From positions 1 through 44,109 of the forward strand of contig CAZKUR010000030.1 in assembly GCA_964556005.1 (NCBI GenBank): a stretch of 44,109 bases of DNA, written 5' to 3'. This document shows, one piece after another, positions 9,320 to 18,640 of the stretch. This DNA is from CAZKUR01 sp964556005 (GTDB lineage Bacteria > Bacteroidota > Ignavibacteria > Ignavibacteriales > Ignavibacteriaceae). The position numbers and the translations under genes are program-made. Numbering within the stretch: position 1 is the stretch's first letter; every line of letters starts with the position of its first letter. A model generated the notes under the pieces. That model worked only from the letters and a program-made list of their open reading frames with translations, was not told the origin of the DNA and ran no database searches.

Positions 9320-9321
9320 AG

Positions 9322-9885
9322 ATGACCGTAGAAGAATTAAATATTAAAGGACTATTAAGAATACAACCCGATGTTTTCGAAGATGAAAGAGGATATTTCT
9401 TTGAGTCTTTCAATACCAATAATTATGATAAGTACGGTATTAAAGAATACTTCGTACAAAATAATCTTTCCAAATCCGTTAAACGTACTATACGGGGGTT
9501 ACACTATCAGATTGGTGAAAGGGCTCAAGGAAAATTATGTTTTGTAATATCCGGCAGTGTACTTGATGTTGCCGTTGATATCCGTTTCAACTCGCCAACT
9601 TTCGGGAAATATTATTCGGAAATCCTTTCGGAAGAAAACCATACCCAGCTTTGGATTCCTTCCGGTTTTGCACATGGATTTTCTGTTTTGTCTGAAAGAG
9701 CGATTTTCTATTATAAGTGTACACAGGTTTACAGCAAGCAGCATGAAAGAGCTATAAAGTACGATGATCCTGATTTGAATATCGATTGGATGATAGATAA
9801 TCCTATTGTTTCCGAAAAAGATTCAAAAGCAAAATTTTTTAAAGATATTGAACATGATTTTGTATTACAAGTTGAAGGAAGTTGA
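9322..9885 (+). CDS. rfbC: dTDP-4-dehydrorhamnose 3,5-epimerase
   Basis: RfbC/RmlC epimerises C3 and C5 of dTDP-4-keto-6-deoxyglucose in the cytoplasm. The 187-residue length is standard. Visible signatures: FEDERGYFFESFN (about 19-31), QNNLSKSVKRTIRGLHYQ with the active-site His near residue 62, GKLCFVISGSVLDVAVDIR (71-89), WIPSGFAHGFSVLSE (112-126), and the Tyr-rich YYKCTQVY region. It overlaps in transcription with rfbA (2-base spacing) and ends in TGA. This gene is used below as evidence that TGA is a stop codon here, because the family ends at about this length. Confidence 0.94.
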   Translation: MTVEELNIKGLLRIQPDVFEDERGYFFESFNTNNYDKYGIKEYFVQNNLSKSVKRTIRGLHYQIGERAQGKLCFVISGSVLDVAVDIRFNSPTFGKYYSEILSEENHTQLWIPSGFAHGFSVLSERAIFYYKCTQVYSKQHERAIKYDDPDLNIDWMIDNPIVSEKDSKAKFFKDIEHDFVLQVEGS

Positions 9886-10085
9886 ATTAGGAATCGAGTA
9901 TTTACTTAATCAGGCGTCCATGCTATCTTGCATCTATTCAAACTCATTCCCATCATAAATTATTTATATAAAAAAATTCAACATAAAGAATAATAGAATG
10001 GAAATATCTTACTTGTACTGTTTCCCTCTTCATTCATTTATTACTAATTTTCAATTATAATTATTTTTCATTTTAAGGAACATTG

Positions 10086-11261
10086 ATGAAAGTACCATTA
10101 TTAGATTTAAAGCCGCAGTATAATTCATTAAAAAAAGAATTGGATGAGGCATTATTGAAAGTTGCGGAATCACAGTATTTCATTTTAGGCCCCGAAGTTG
10201 AAATCATGGAGAAGGAATTGTGCAGTTACTTAAATTGTAAACATGCAATTGGCGTTTCTTCAGGAACCGATGCTTTGTTAATAGCATTAATGACGATTGG
10301 AATTCAGCCGGGCGACCAGGTAATTCTGCCGTCATATTCCTTCTTCGCTACAGCGGGAGTAGTTTCAAGATTGAATGCAGTACCCGTATTTGTGGACAGC
10401 GACCCGGTAACTTTTAACATTGATACAAAAAAAATTGAAAGTAAAATAAACAGCAAAACAAAAGCAATTATCCCGGTTCATCTATTTGGCCAGAGCTGCG
10501 AGATGGATGATATAAAAGCTATTGCAAAAAAACATAAACTATTCGTGATAGAAGATGCAGCGCAAGCAATAGGTACACAATATAAAGACAATAAATTTGT
10601 GGGAACTATCGGAGATATAGGTTGCTTTTCTTTCTTCCCAAGTAAAAATTTAGGATGCTTCGGCGACGGCGGATTAGTGACAACTAACGACGATGAATTA
10701 GCTGAAAAATTATATATGATGCGCGTTCACGGAATGAAGCCTAAGTATTATCACAAATTAATAGGCGGAAATTTTAGGCTCGATGCCATACAGGCAGCAG
10801 TTATCAGAGTTAAACTTCCTCATCTAAATTCATGGTCAGCTAAAAGAAGAGAAAATGCCGAAACTTATAACGAAATGTTTATTAAAAAAGGATTAACCGA
10901 GGAAACTGGAAAAATTAAATTCGATACAAAGAATAAAGTACTTATCCCAAAGGCCGTTTATAAACCGGATTCCACGGAGAAAGAACCGCATAATTATCAT
11001 ATTTATAACCAGTATATAATTCGTACAGAAAATAGAGATGAGTTAAGAAAGTTCTTAGCAGGGAATGAAATCGCATCAGAAATTTATTACCCGGTTCCGT
11101 TTCATCTGCAGGAATGTTTCAAAGAATTAGGCTATGTTAAAGGTGATTTTCCTGTTGCAGAAGAATCGGCAAACACAAGTATTGCCTTGCCCATTTACCC
11201 TGAATTGAGTAAAGAACAGATTGGTTTTGTTGTGGATAAAATAAGTGAATTTGCTAGGTAA
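10086..11261 (+). CDS. DegT/DnrJ/EryC1 sugar aminotransferase
   Basis: This is a PLP-dependent aminotransferase that adds an amino group to a keto group of a nucleotide sugar. The start used is ATG 10086, which has AAGGAA about 7 bases upstream; a TTG one codon earlier is unlikely. The 391 residues match the family. Key parts: LDLKPQYNSL near the start, SGTDALLIAL (about 60), the EDAAQA motif (about 158), and FSFFPSKNLGCFGDGG, where Lys of PSKN is the expected PLP Schiff-base residue. NYHIYNQYIIRT and a C-terminal EIYYPVPFHLQ segment complete it. It follows rfbA-rfbC, so a dTDP-4-keto or 3-keto sugar is a plausible substrate. Regiospecificity cannot be read from sequence. Confidence 0.93.
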   Translation: MKVPLLDLKPQYNSLKKELDEALLKVAESQYFILGPEVEIMEKELCSYLNCKHAIGVSSGTDALLIALMTIGIQPGDQVILPSYSFFATAGVVSRLNAVPVFVDSDPVTFNIDTKKIESKINSKTKAIIPVHLFGQSCEMDDIKAIAKKHKLFVIEDAAQAIGTQYKDNKFVGTIGDIGCFSFFPSKNLGCFGDGGLVTTNDDELAEKLYMMRVHGMKPKYYHKLIGGNFRLDAIQAAVIRVKLPHLNSWSAKRRENAETYNEMFIKKGLTEETGKIKFDTKNKVLIPKAVYKPDSTEKEPHNYHIYNQYIIRTENRDELRKFLAGNEIASEIYYPVPFHLQECFKELGYVKGDFPVAEESANTSIALPIYPELSKEQIGFVVDKISEFAR

Positions 11262-11283
11262 TAATTTAATGCATTTATGCATG

Positions 11284-11349
11284 GTTGAATGATGGTTCAT
11301 GTGGAGTAATACAATTTAACTAGAACATTCAGTCATTCATCCATTCAAC
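11284..11349. repeat. Weak inverted repeat between aminotransferase and fcl genes
   Basis: GTTGAATG at 11284-11291 pairs with CATTCAAC at 11342-11349, and the pairing continues imperfectly with one gap (ATG versus CAT words). The segment shares the GCAT/GAATG word style of the repeats around the four-helix-bundle gene at 12484. It has no gene inside. It could be a relic of a similar cassette or a transcript hairpin. Confidence 0.35.
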
Positions 11350-11388
11350 AAATCATAATAAAATAATCATTAAATTTTAGTTTTGTAG

Positions 11389-12351
11389 ATGGATTTAAAA
11401 TCAAAAAAAATTTACATCGCCGGACACACCGGCATGGTCGGCTCGGCAATTACAAGGAGACTCGAAGCTTCGGGGTATAAAAATTTTGTATTCAAGCATG
11501 TTGATGAGTTAAATTTAATTAATCAAAAAGAGACTGAAAAATTTTTTGAGGATGAAAAACCTGCGGTAGTAATTGTTGCGGCTGCTAAAGTCGGCGGCAT
11601 ACTTGCAAATAATACATACAGGGCTGAATTTATTTATGATAACCTCATGATTGAAGCAAACGTTATAAATTCGGCTTATAAAAATGGTGTGGAAAAATTA
11701 ATCTTTCTCGGAAGTTCCTGTATTTATCCCAAACTTGCACCGCAGCCGCTGAAAGAAGAATATTTATTATCCGATTATCTTGAGTACACTAATGAACCTT
11801 ATGCCGTTGCTAAAATTGCAGGAATAAAATTATGTGAAAACTATTACAGGCAATACGGCAGTAACTTCTATTCGGTGATGCCGACAAATTTATTCGGGTT
11901 TAATGATAATTTTGATCTAAAAACTTCCCATGTTCTTCCAGCATTAATTAGAAAATTTCATGAAGCAAAGGTCAATAACTCTGCATCAGTAACAATCTGG
12001 GGAACCGGAAAACCGTTAAGAGAATTTCTTTTCGTGGATGATCTTGCTGAAGCTATTGTTTTCTTAATGGAAAAAATTGATGCTTCGAATTTGTATGGAA
12101 AAGGCATCTCCCATTTAAATATCGGAACAGGCAAAGATATTTCAATAAACGATCTTGCATCTCTCATCGCAGAAATAACAAGTTTTTCCGGTAAAATAAT
12201 TTACGACAATTCAAAACCCGACGGAACTCCTCGAAAACTTATGGATGTCTCAAGGATAAATCAATTGGGATGGAAGTACTCGACTCCGCTTAAGGAAGGG
12301 ATTGAAAAAACGTACCGGTGGTTCCTGGAACGACAAAATAATAAAAACTAA
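11389..12351 (+). CDS. fcl: GDP-L-fucose synthase
   Basis: Fcl (WcaG) turns GDP-4-keto-6-deoxymannose into GDP-L-fucose by 3,5-epimerisation and NADPH reduction. The 320 residues form a short-chain dehydrogenase fold. The NADP-binding GHTGMVGSAI is at about residues 12-21, AAAKVGGI is near 65, GSSCIYPK near 107 supplies the catalytic Ser, and YAVAKIAG near 140 gives the Tyr-x-x-x-Lys pair. FGFNDNFD and REFLFVDDLAEA are family hallmarks. Its pathway partner gmd lies downstream at 13014, separated by a four-helix-bundle gene in a repeat-bounded cassette. Together the two genes make GDP-fucose for the surface glycan. Confidence 0.95.
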   Translation: MDLKSKKIYIAGHTGMVGSAITRRLEASGYKNFVFKHVDELNLINQKETEKFFEDEKPAVVIVAAAKVGGILANNTYRAEFIYDNLMIEANVINSAYKNGVEKLIFLGSSCIYPKLAPQPLKEEYLLSDYLEYTNEPYAVAKIAGIKLCENYYRQYGSNFYSVMPTNLFGFNDNFDLKTSHVLPALIRKFHEAKVNNSASVTIWGTGKPLREFLFVDDLAEAIVFLMEKIDASNLYGKGISHLNIGTGKDISINDLASLIAEITSFSGKIIYDNSKPDGTPRKLMDVSRINQLGWKYSTPLKEGIEKTYRWFLERQNNKN

Positions 12352-12407
12352 TTTCATTTATTTGATGGATAGAGAATGTAAATTGTAGAAATTAGTAAGA
12401 ATCACAA

Positions 12408-12946
12408 GCATGATTGCAAGGCTGCATGAATGCATGATTCAATTATTAGTTCTAAATATTTTTGATTAAAAAAGGGAGTAACCATGAGAGAATTATTAAC
12501 CAGAAATAAAAATATAAACCGGGGGTTCAAGAATTTGGAAATATGGAAGCTTGCTATTGGATTATATAAAATTGTTGTTGAACTATTTAATAAAGGCTTA
12601 AAAATTTCATATAAAATAAGGGCACAGATCGAAGATTCCGCGTTATCTGTTTCCTCAAATATCGCAGAAGGTTATACAAGGCGCACCATAAAGGAAAATT
12701 TAAGATTTTATGAGATAGCCTTAAGCTCATTAGCAGAAAATTATTCGCAGTTATTTGCTCTAACTGCTGCTGGACAAATGTCTAAGGAAGAATTTCAATC
12801 GTACGATGATAAAATATATGAATTAGAAAATAAGCTGGTAAAAATGAATAAAAGTTTAATTGCAAAATTAGAATCTAAAAGTGATTGGAATGATGATTAT
12901 AAATCTTAACCTATGATATAAATTTCATGCAGCCTTGCATTCATGC
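12408..12946. repeat. 23-bp inverted repeats bounding four-helix-bundle gene
   Basis: The arm at 12408-12430 and the reverse complement of 12924-12946 match at 22 of 23 positions. The core shared word is TGCAAGGCTGCATGAA. The arms enclose 493 bases that contain only the four-helix-bundle gene. I do not see an obvious target duplication outside the arms. The arms are rich in TGCA/ATGCAT words, so each is partly self-complementary. This looks like the border of a mobile or formerly mobile unit, though no transposase is present. Confidence 0.7.
12484..12909 (+). CDS. Four-helix-bundle (S23-type) protein
   Basis: This 141-residue helical protein matches the 'four helix bundle protein / 23S rRNA intervening-sequence protein' family. 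The family core is present: FKNLEIWKLAIGLYKIV near the start, then QIEDSALSVSSNIAEGY (about residues 47-63), where the SNIAEG turn is the hallmark, then FYEIALSSLAEN. These pentameric basic bundles are related to the Avd protein of diversity-generating retroelements; their own function is unknown. A GGGAG site lies 8-12 bases before ATG 12484. No rRNA or reverse transcriptase is nearby. The gene splits the functional pair fcl and gmd and is framed by 23-bp inverted repeats, so recent arrival as a cassette is likely. A broken relative is at 22572-22940. Confidence 0.9.
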   Translation: MRELLTRNKNINRGFKNLEIWKLAIGLYKIVVELFNKGLKISYKIRAQIEDSALSVSSNIAEGYTRRTIKENLRFYEIALSSLAENYSQLFALTAAGQMSKEEFQSYDDKIYELENKLVKMNKSLIAKLESKSDWNDDYKS

Positions 12947-13013
12947 ATAAAAAAATTTTAGTAATTATTACTAATTTTAAAATATAAATTTAATAAAATA
13001 TAGAGTTCACATT

Positions 13014-14141
13014 TTGAAGAAAGCACTCATTACCGGTATTACCGGACAGGACGGCAGTTATTTAACTGAAATATTATTAGACAAAGGTTATGAAGTTCAC
13101 GGTATTATCCGTCGAAGCAGTTCGTTTAATACAGGTAGAATCGACCATCTTTACAATAATCCGGCTATCTTAAATAAAAGAATGTTTCTGCATTACGGCG
13201 ATCTCGTGGATACAAGCAATCTCAACCGTCTGCTTGAACAGGTTGAGCCCGACGAGATATATAATTTAGCTGCACAAAGCCACGTTAAAGTTTCATTTGA
13301 AGTGCCGGATTATACCGGGCAGGTAGATGCATTGGGAACTCTAAGATTTCTTGATGCAATAAGAGAAGTAGGATTAAGAAAAGTAAAATTTTATCAAGCT
13401 TCTACGAGCGAACTTTACGGGAAAGTACGCGAAGTTCCTCAAAATGAAGAAACGCCTTTTTATCCGCGTTCGCCTTACGGAGTTGCAAAACTTTACGGTT
13501 ACTGGATAATTGTAAATTACAGGGAAGCTTACGGTATTTTTGCCTGCAACGGTATTTTGTTCAACCATGAATCGCCTAAAAGAGGCGAGACTTTCGTTTC
13601 CAGAAAAATTACCAGGGCAGCGTCAAGAATTGCCATCGGCGAACAGAGTGTCTTGCGCCTTGGAAATCTCGATGCTAAAAGAGACTGGGGTTATGCCCCG
13701 GAATACTGCGAAGGTATGTGGCTGATTCTTCAGCAGGATCAACCGGGTGATTACGTCCTTGCAACGGGCGAAACTCATTCTGTTAGAGAATTTGCAGAGC
13801 TTACTTTTAAGGAAATAGGAATTGAAATTGAATGGGAAGGCAGCGGAGAAAATGAAAATGGCATCATAAAAAAAATCGATTGGGATATAGCACGGAATCT
13901 TGTTGAACAAAAAGACTTTGAAAATAAGTACCGTTTTAATTTTACGGATAAATTAAAAGTAGGTGATACCGTAATTTCAATCGATCCTAATTATTACCGT
14001 CCCACAGAAGTTGATTTGCTGATAGGCAATCCGGCAAAAGCTGAAAAAGAATTGGGTTGGAAGGCTAAAACAAAATTCAGTGATTTAATAAAAGTAATGA
14101 TAAAATCTGATCTCGACAAAGTTCTTACAAGGGGATATTAA
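13014..14141 (+). CDS. gmd: GDP-mannose 4,6-dehydratase
   Basis: Gmd converts GDP-mannose to GDP-4-keto-6-deoxymannose, the substrate of Fcl. The protein is 375 residues. The start KKALITGITGQDGSYLTEI is the standard family N-terminus and requires the TTG at 13014 as initiation codon. Other hallmarks: HYGDLVDTSNL, NLAAQSHVKVSFEVP, QASTSELYGK (catalytic Thr/Ser and Glu), YGVAKLYGYW (Tyr-x-x-x-Lys), NHESPKRGETFVSRKI and LGNLDAKRDWGYA. A segment of about 35 residues before the TEVDLLIGNP motif is longer than in E. coli Gmd but is seen in other family members. Its stop codon overlaps the convergent TPR-CHAT stop, leaving no room for a separate terminator. Confidence 0.95.
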   Translation: MKKALITGITGQDGSYLTEILLDKGYEVHGIIRRSSSFNTGRIDHLYNNPAILNKRMFLHYGDLVDTSNLNRLLEQVEPDEIYNLAAQSHVKVSFEVPDYTGQVDALGTLRFLDAIREVGLRKVKFYQASTSELYGKVREVPQNEETPFYPRSPYGVAKLYGYWIIVNYREAYGIFACNGILFNHESPKRGETFVSRKITRAASRIAIGEQSVLRLGNLDAKRDWGYAPEYCEGMWLILQQDQPGDYVLATGETHSVREFAELTFKEIGIEIEWEGSGENENGIIKKIDWDIARNLVEQKDFENKYRFNFTDKLKVGDTVISIDPNYYRPTEVDLLIGNPAKAEKELGWKAKTKFSDLIKVMIKSDLDKVLTRGY

Positions 14142-17100
14142 AAGGTCAATTTAATTTTACGGCTTCTATAGATAATTACTACTATCGATATAAAAATTAT
14201 AATCGATAAAACAAAAAGATATGGGAGTGTATTTATATCCGGCCTCAAATTAACTTTTGAAGTATTCCCGTCTAAGACAAAAGCTCCCCAATAATACGGA
14301 TTTGCGGAATAATTTTTAATGAATCCGATTTTAGCCTGCCGCAATGCCTCAGCTTTGTTCAATCCTTTACTTAAATTTTCGTAGAATAAGCCCATAAACT
14401 GCGATGTATATTTATCGTTAACCTCCCACAAAGAAACTACAACACTTTTGGCCCCAGCTTCAAAAAAAGCTTTTGCCATTCCCAAAACTCCTTCCGATTC
14501 ATCAACAACACCAAGCCCTGAATTGCAACTGCTTAACACAACAAGATCGCTGTTTAATTTAAGCTGGGCAACTTCGCTTGCTTCCAAAAAACCATCGTTA
14601 TAAGGATCATAAGTGTTGGAAAAAAAGATAACCGGTTGATTATTGTGAAGAATCGAATGTGTCGATAGATGTATCAATTTGCTGTATGGTGCATCCTGTT
14701 TGAAATTAGTTTCCGTCGCATCATTCTTAACTAAAATTTTAGTCACATTTATTATGCTTCCTATTTTGGTGATTTCTTCCTCGGAGTATTTCAGCGGAAG
14801 CAGGGCAATGTTTCTCGAAATTACGGGAGAGTTTTCCAGCAGGCCCCGTCTTTCTGCAAACCCGGAAATGTGGGTATTGATTACCGGGTCTCCGACAATT
14901 AAAACTTTATTATCGTCTTTTAAATTATTCTGTTCCTGCTTAATGTACATCCCCGCAGAAGGCGTGTAAGATATATCGTAATCCTGAATTAAATAATGTT
15001 TGTTGGAATAATTATAAGCGCTTTCGTAGTTGTCGAAAGAAGTCACGAGGAACTCAAACGGGAAAGAAATAAAATCGATTGAAGGCGAAAATATTAATTT
15101 GTCGTTGTGCGGAATATCCTTTAACACCGGCTTAAGGAGTTTACTGTAAAAATCGAATGCAGCTTTTGTATTGAATGCAAATAAGTCATGGTTGTAATAA
15201 GATTTTGCAATATCGTGCGAATCATTGTAGTAGGGTGAAATTTGAGAAAGATACTTGAAAATTTGATCCTTTGTCAATTTGATTACGAAATGTTTAAAAC
15301 TATCGTTTTTAATTAAAAAAATCACCGAGTTTTTAGGTGAAGAAAAAATCGATATAATATCTTCATTTCCTTTAAGCCCCTTCTGAATTTTATCGAGAGA
15401 ATAATATTCGCGCATGTTTAGATAATTTCTCAGTTTAGGCTGTTTGGCAATTAAAGAATCTTTTAATTTTGCATATACCGTTTTAATTGAGTCGGTTTTA
15501 TTCTTGCCGTAGATTCCGGAATGCACCATCCATTCGTATTCATAAATTTTCCTCAATTCGTTTTTATCTTGAAGTAAAGATTCAAGCTTGAGATTATTTA
15601 AATTTTGAATTGTACTCCTCGAACGCGATTTATCAAGAACGTTAAAAGCTTCGGTAAATTCTTTACGGTCAATTAGGAATTGTATATAAGAATCGTACAC
15701 TTTATACTTGCTTGCGAAGTAAGATATCTGCACCTGCTCTTCATTGAAAAGAGGATAAGCGACGCTCTCAATTAATTTAATTGCATTTTTATAATATTTC
15801 CCTGCTGCTAAATTGAAGCCTGAATTTTCAAACAACTTTGCCAATTTATAATTGGCATCGATTTGAAGATTAAATTCATTTAACTCTTCACCTATTTTTA
15901 GAGCATCTTTATAACTCTCATCAGCCGCTACCAAATAATTTTCTTCCTTTAAAATATCTCCGCGAATCAGTCTTTCTTTTCCGGTTAGGTAAGTAAATCC
16001 TTGTCCCGAAGATATTTTGTCTGCTTTATCCAGAAGCCGCAATGCCTTTTTTACATCTTTACCTTTAAGATAAAACACCGCAAAGTCTGTTAACGCCGAA
16101 GCTTCCGTATAATAATCTTTGTACCTCGATGAAGTATCGACGGCTTTTTCAAAATAATATTTCGCATTGATTATGCTGTCGACACAAAAATATGTCATCC
16201 CTAATTTATAATAAGTATCTGCCGTTAAATAAGGATCGCCAAGATATCCACCAAGCGAATCTGCTGTTTTAAAATGATTGAGAGCGTTATAATAGCGGTC
16301 AAGATTAAAACTCAATATACCGAGTCCAATCTCTATATCAGCGGATAAAGACAGCTCTTTTATTTCGGATGCAATCTTTTTTGCCTCCCGGTAATATTTT
16401 AGTGCGTTCGCATAATTCGATAAGTTTGAATTCACATCTGCAATTCCAGTTAAGTTCAGCACCCTTGCCCTCTTATTTTCTGCAGAATAATTTAAGCCTT
16501 CTTTAAAATATTTTAATGCCGATTCATAATCGAAAAGCGACATATAAATTTTCCCGATATTGCCCGAAAGCAAGGCAAGACGCAGGCGGTTATTTATACT
16601 TTTAAAAATCTTGTAGCTTTTCTCATAGTTGTTTTTAGCTTCAATTAAATTATTTGTAAAAGAGTACGAAACTCCTAATTCGGATAATGCCGTTGCTTCC
16701 GTTTCCATATCATTAATGGATCCGGAGATTGAAATTGCTTTTTCAAATTTTTTACGAGCTGCTTTACTGTCGCCCGTCATATCCGTTATAATTCCCAAAT
16801 TTATCAGGCTCTTTGCTTCATCCTGCTTATCGTTTATTTTCAGAGCTATATCGTATGATTTCTTATAAAAATTTTCCGCTTCTTTATATTTTCCGGATAA
16901 ATAGTACAGCGATCCCTCAGCCGGGTAAAGTTTTGCTGTAAGCCACGGGTTATTATTCGAATGCCTGATTGCCGAATGTAAAATTTTAAGGGCTTTTGGA
17001 TAATCGCCTAAATTTCTATAAGTATAAGAAATGTGAAAAAGAGGAAAAACATCTACCGAATCTTGCTTTACTATTTTCTGAAAATAACCAAGCGCTGACT

Positions 17101-17596
17101 GAAAATCTCCCTTCGTTGATTTTATAAGTCCGAAAACATAATTGGAATACAACACAGGAATTCTTTTATCCTTTTCAATATTAACCTCTAATGCGGAAGT
17201 TAAATTATTTGCATTTGCGGAAAAAACCAACTCGTCGTAATAAGGGAAAAAATCCGGTTTGTAATTTAAGCTAAAGCTGAGGGAATCATACATTGCCCTG
17301 AAGTTTTTCTGCTTCTTTAAGATGAGAGAATATAAATATGATTTTTGATAATTACCCGGCAGATCTGCAAGTAATTGGTTTCCCTGCGATGATGATATAT
17401 CTGAATTGATTATATAGTTGGAAAAAGTTTCCAGCAGCGAGTTATTCCAGCCCTGAGCTTTGATAATTTTCTGAGTAGAGTCAATATTAATTATACCGTG
17501 CGGATTATCTGAATTCCGGCGGGAATGTTCTGTTCCGCTTGCACTTGCAAGCAGAAAAATAAATAAAAAAATAATCGAGATTGATAGTCTTTGCAT
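14138..17596 (-). CDS. Exported, membrane-anchored TPR-CHAT protease-like protein
   Basis: The product is 1152 residues from the ATG at 17596, chosen because a typical signal peptide (MQRLSISIIFLFIFLLASAS) starts there. A start at 17647 would add 17 charged residues and overlap the previous gene. Residues about 60-700 hold many tetratricopeptide repeats (for example AKSLINLGIITDMTGDSKAA). The C-terminal third is a CHAT (caspase HetF associated with TPRs) domain with both catalytic residues: His980 in HLSTHS and Cys1024 in VLSSCNSG. A hydrophobic helix near the end (about residues 1120-1143) is followed by a basic tail (YRSRKIK), so the body should lie outside the cytoplasmic membrane. It is the last gene of a sigma/anti-sigma operon, 16 bases after the anti-sigma gene. 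Peptidase activity is inferred; the substrate is unknown. Confidence 0.88.
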   Translation of the reverse strand: MQRLSISIIFLFIFLLASASGTEHSRRNSDNPHGIINIDSTQKIIKAQGWNNSLLETFSNYIINSDISSSQGNQLLADLPGNYQKSYLYSLILKKQKNFRAMYDSLSFSLNYKPDFFPYYDELVFSANANNLTSALEVNIEKDKRIPVLYSNYVFGLIKSTKGDFQSALGYFQKIVKQDSVDVFPLFHISYTYRNLGDYPKALKILHSAIRHSNNNPWLTAKLYPAEGSLYYLSGKYKEAENFYKKSYDIALKINDKQDEAKSLINLGIITDMTGDSKAARKKFEKAISISGSINDMETEATALSELGVSYSFTNNLIEAKNNYEKSYKIFKSINNRLRLALLSGNIGKIYMSLFDYESALKYFKEGLNYSAENKRARVLNLTGIADVNSNLSNYANALKYYREAKKIASEIKELSLSADIEIGLGILSFNLDRYYNALNHFKTADSLGGYLGDPYLTADTYYKLGMTYFCVDSIINAKYYFEKAVDTSSRYKDYYTEASALTDFAVFYLKGKDVKKALRLLDKADKISSGQGFTYLTGKERLIRGDILKEENYLVAADESYKDALKIGEELNEFNLQIDANYKLAKLFENSGFNLAAGKYYKNAIKLIESVAYPLFNEEQVQISYFASKYKVYDSYIQFLIDRKEFTEAFNVLDKSRSRSTIQNLNNLKLESLLQDKNELRKIYEYEWMVHSGIYGKNKTDSIKTVYAKLKDSLIAKQPKLRNYLNMREYYSLDKIQKGLKGNEDIISIFSSPKNSVIFLIKNDSFKHFVIKLTKDQIFKYLSQISPYYNDSHDIAKSYYNHDLFAFNTKAAFDFYSKLLKPVLKDIPHNDKLIFSPSIDFISFPFEFLVTSFDNYESAYNYSNKHYLIQDYDISYTPSAGMYIKQEQNNLKDDNKVLIVGDPVINTHISGFAERRGLLENSPVISRNIALLPLKYSEEEITKIGSIINVTKILVKNDATETNFKQDAPYSKLIHLSTHSILHNNQPVIFFSNTYDPYNDGFLEASEVAQLKLNSDLVVLSSCNSGLGVVDESEGVLGMAKAFFEAGAKSVVVSLWEVNDKYTSQFMGLFYENLSKGLNKAEALRQAKIGFIKNYSANPYYWGAFVLDGNTSKVNLRPDINTLPYLFVLSIIIFISIVVIIYRSRKIKLTF

Positions 17597-17612
17597 AGCT
17601 ATTAGACGCTTT

Positions 17613-18584
17613 TTATTCCAGCGTTCCAAGAATCTCCCTTGCCTCATTCAGTTTACTGCCTTTAAGCCTTACAACAAGCTTTAAATACTTAACGGCACTG
17701 GCTTTATTGCCAAGCATCATGTAAGCTTTTGCTGTATAAAAATAAGCGTTAAAGGTGATGTTAGGATACTCACCAGTATTATTCAGCTTAACGGTTTTTT
17801 GAAAATTATGCAACGCTTTTTCGGCATCAGCTTTATTGTAGCTCGGGAACAAACCCAAAAAACTTTCTTCGGCCAACTTGAGATGCGTTAAACCTAAAAC
17901 ATAATAAGAGTAGAAAATAGTTTCATCGCTTTTATCGTTTTTAATATCTTCATTTAAATAACGAACCGCAGCCAAATAATTATCGTTTTCCAATTCACCT
18001 AAGCTGTTTTGAAAATCATCGGTTGCTCTGCCTCTTGAAATCGAGAATTCTGTCTCGTCGGATATTGCTGCATATCTATTTAGCTGCGGTGTCGTAAAAT
18101 CAGAAATTAAATACAATCCGAAATAAATGAACCCGATTGTCAGTAATGTAATAAAGATATACTTTGGAAAATAAAGATGTCTTTTGTATGAAATTTCCTG
18201 AACGGGTTTTTTATCGAAGACAGGTTTTTCTTCAAACCGGCTTGAAAGAAACTTAGTGATCCCGGAATATTCTTCATTCAATTCCAAGTACAATCTGCTG
18301 CATGAACTGCATTCTCTCAGGTGCATTTCAATCGCCTGCGCCTTTTGAGAAATTGAAGCATCACGGTTTAGCATCTCGTTTTTGTAAAGAACATAATCAC
18401 CTATTGATTGAGTTGATAGATGCCCGGTTAGCTTTACGGCGCCGGATAATTTTTTATATGTTTCGTATAAGTCTTTAGCTTTTTTTTCTGAATTTATTAT
18501 TGAGCTTAATATTTCTTTCTCTTCTCCGGAAAGATTCTCTTTTTCGGCAAGCTCAATTATTTTATCATAGTTATTCATTTTCAT
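17613..18584 (-). CDS. Zinc-type transmembrane anti-sigma factor with outer TPR domain
   Basis: The 323-residue protein has three parts. The N-terminal part, residues 1-115, carries the anti-sigma zinc motif H-x3-C-x2-C (His88, Cys92, Cys95 in HLRECSSC). One transmembrane helix spans about 142-160; basic residues before it (SYKRH) place the N-terminus inside. The C-terminal half (about 190-323) is helical and TPR-like (YNKADAEKALHNFQKTVKLN and FNAYFYTAKAYMMLGNKASAVKYL). Zinc anti-sigma proteins hold their ECF sigma factor inactive until a signal or proteolysis frees it. The gene lies 56 bases after the sigma gene and 16 before the TPR-CHAT gene, all on one strand, so one operon is likely. Confidence 0.85.
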   Translation of the reverse strand: MKMNNYDKIIELAEKENLSGEEKEILSSIINSEKKAKDLYETYKKLSGAVKLTGHLSTQSIGDYVLYKNEMLNRDASISQKAQAIEMHLRECSSCSRLYLELNEEYSGITKFLSSRFEEKPVFDKKPVQEISYKRHLYFPKYIFITLLTIGFIYFGLYLISDFTTPQLNRYAAISDETEFSISRGRATDDFQNSLGELENDNYLAAVRYLNEDIKNDKSDETIFYSYYVLGLTHLKLAEESFLGLFPSYNKADAEKALHNFQKTVKLNNTGEYPNITFNAYFYTAKAYMMLGNKASAVKYLKLVVRLKGSKLNEAREILGTLE

Positions 18585-18640
18585 TTTAAATTGTTATTTT
18601 CAATGTATATAGTAATTCACATATTATTTTGGTGACACAT

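Noticed and set aside
12484..12909. S23 gene as part of an rRNA intervening sequence or a diversity-generating retroelement
   Set aside because: There is no 23S rRNA, reverse transcriptase or variable/template repeat pair near either S23 copy.
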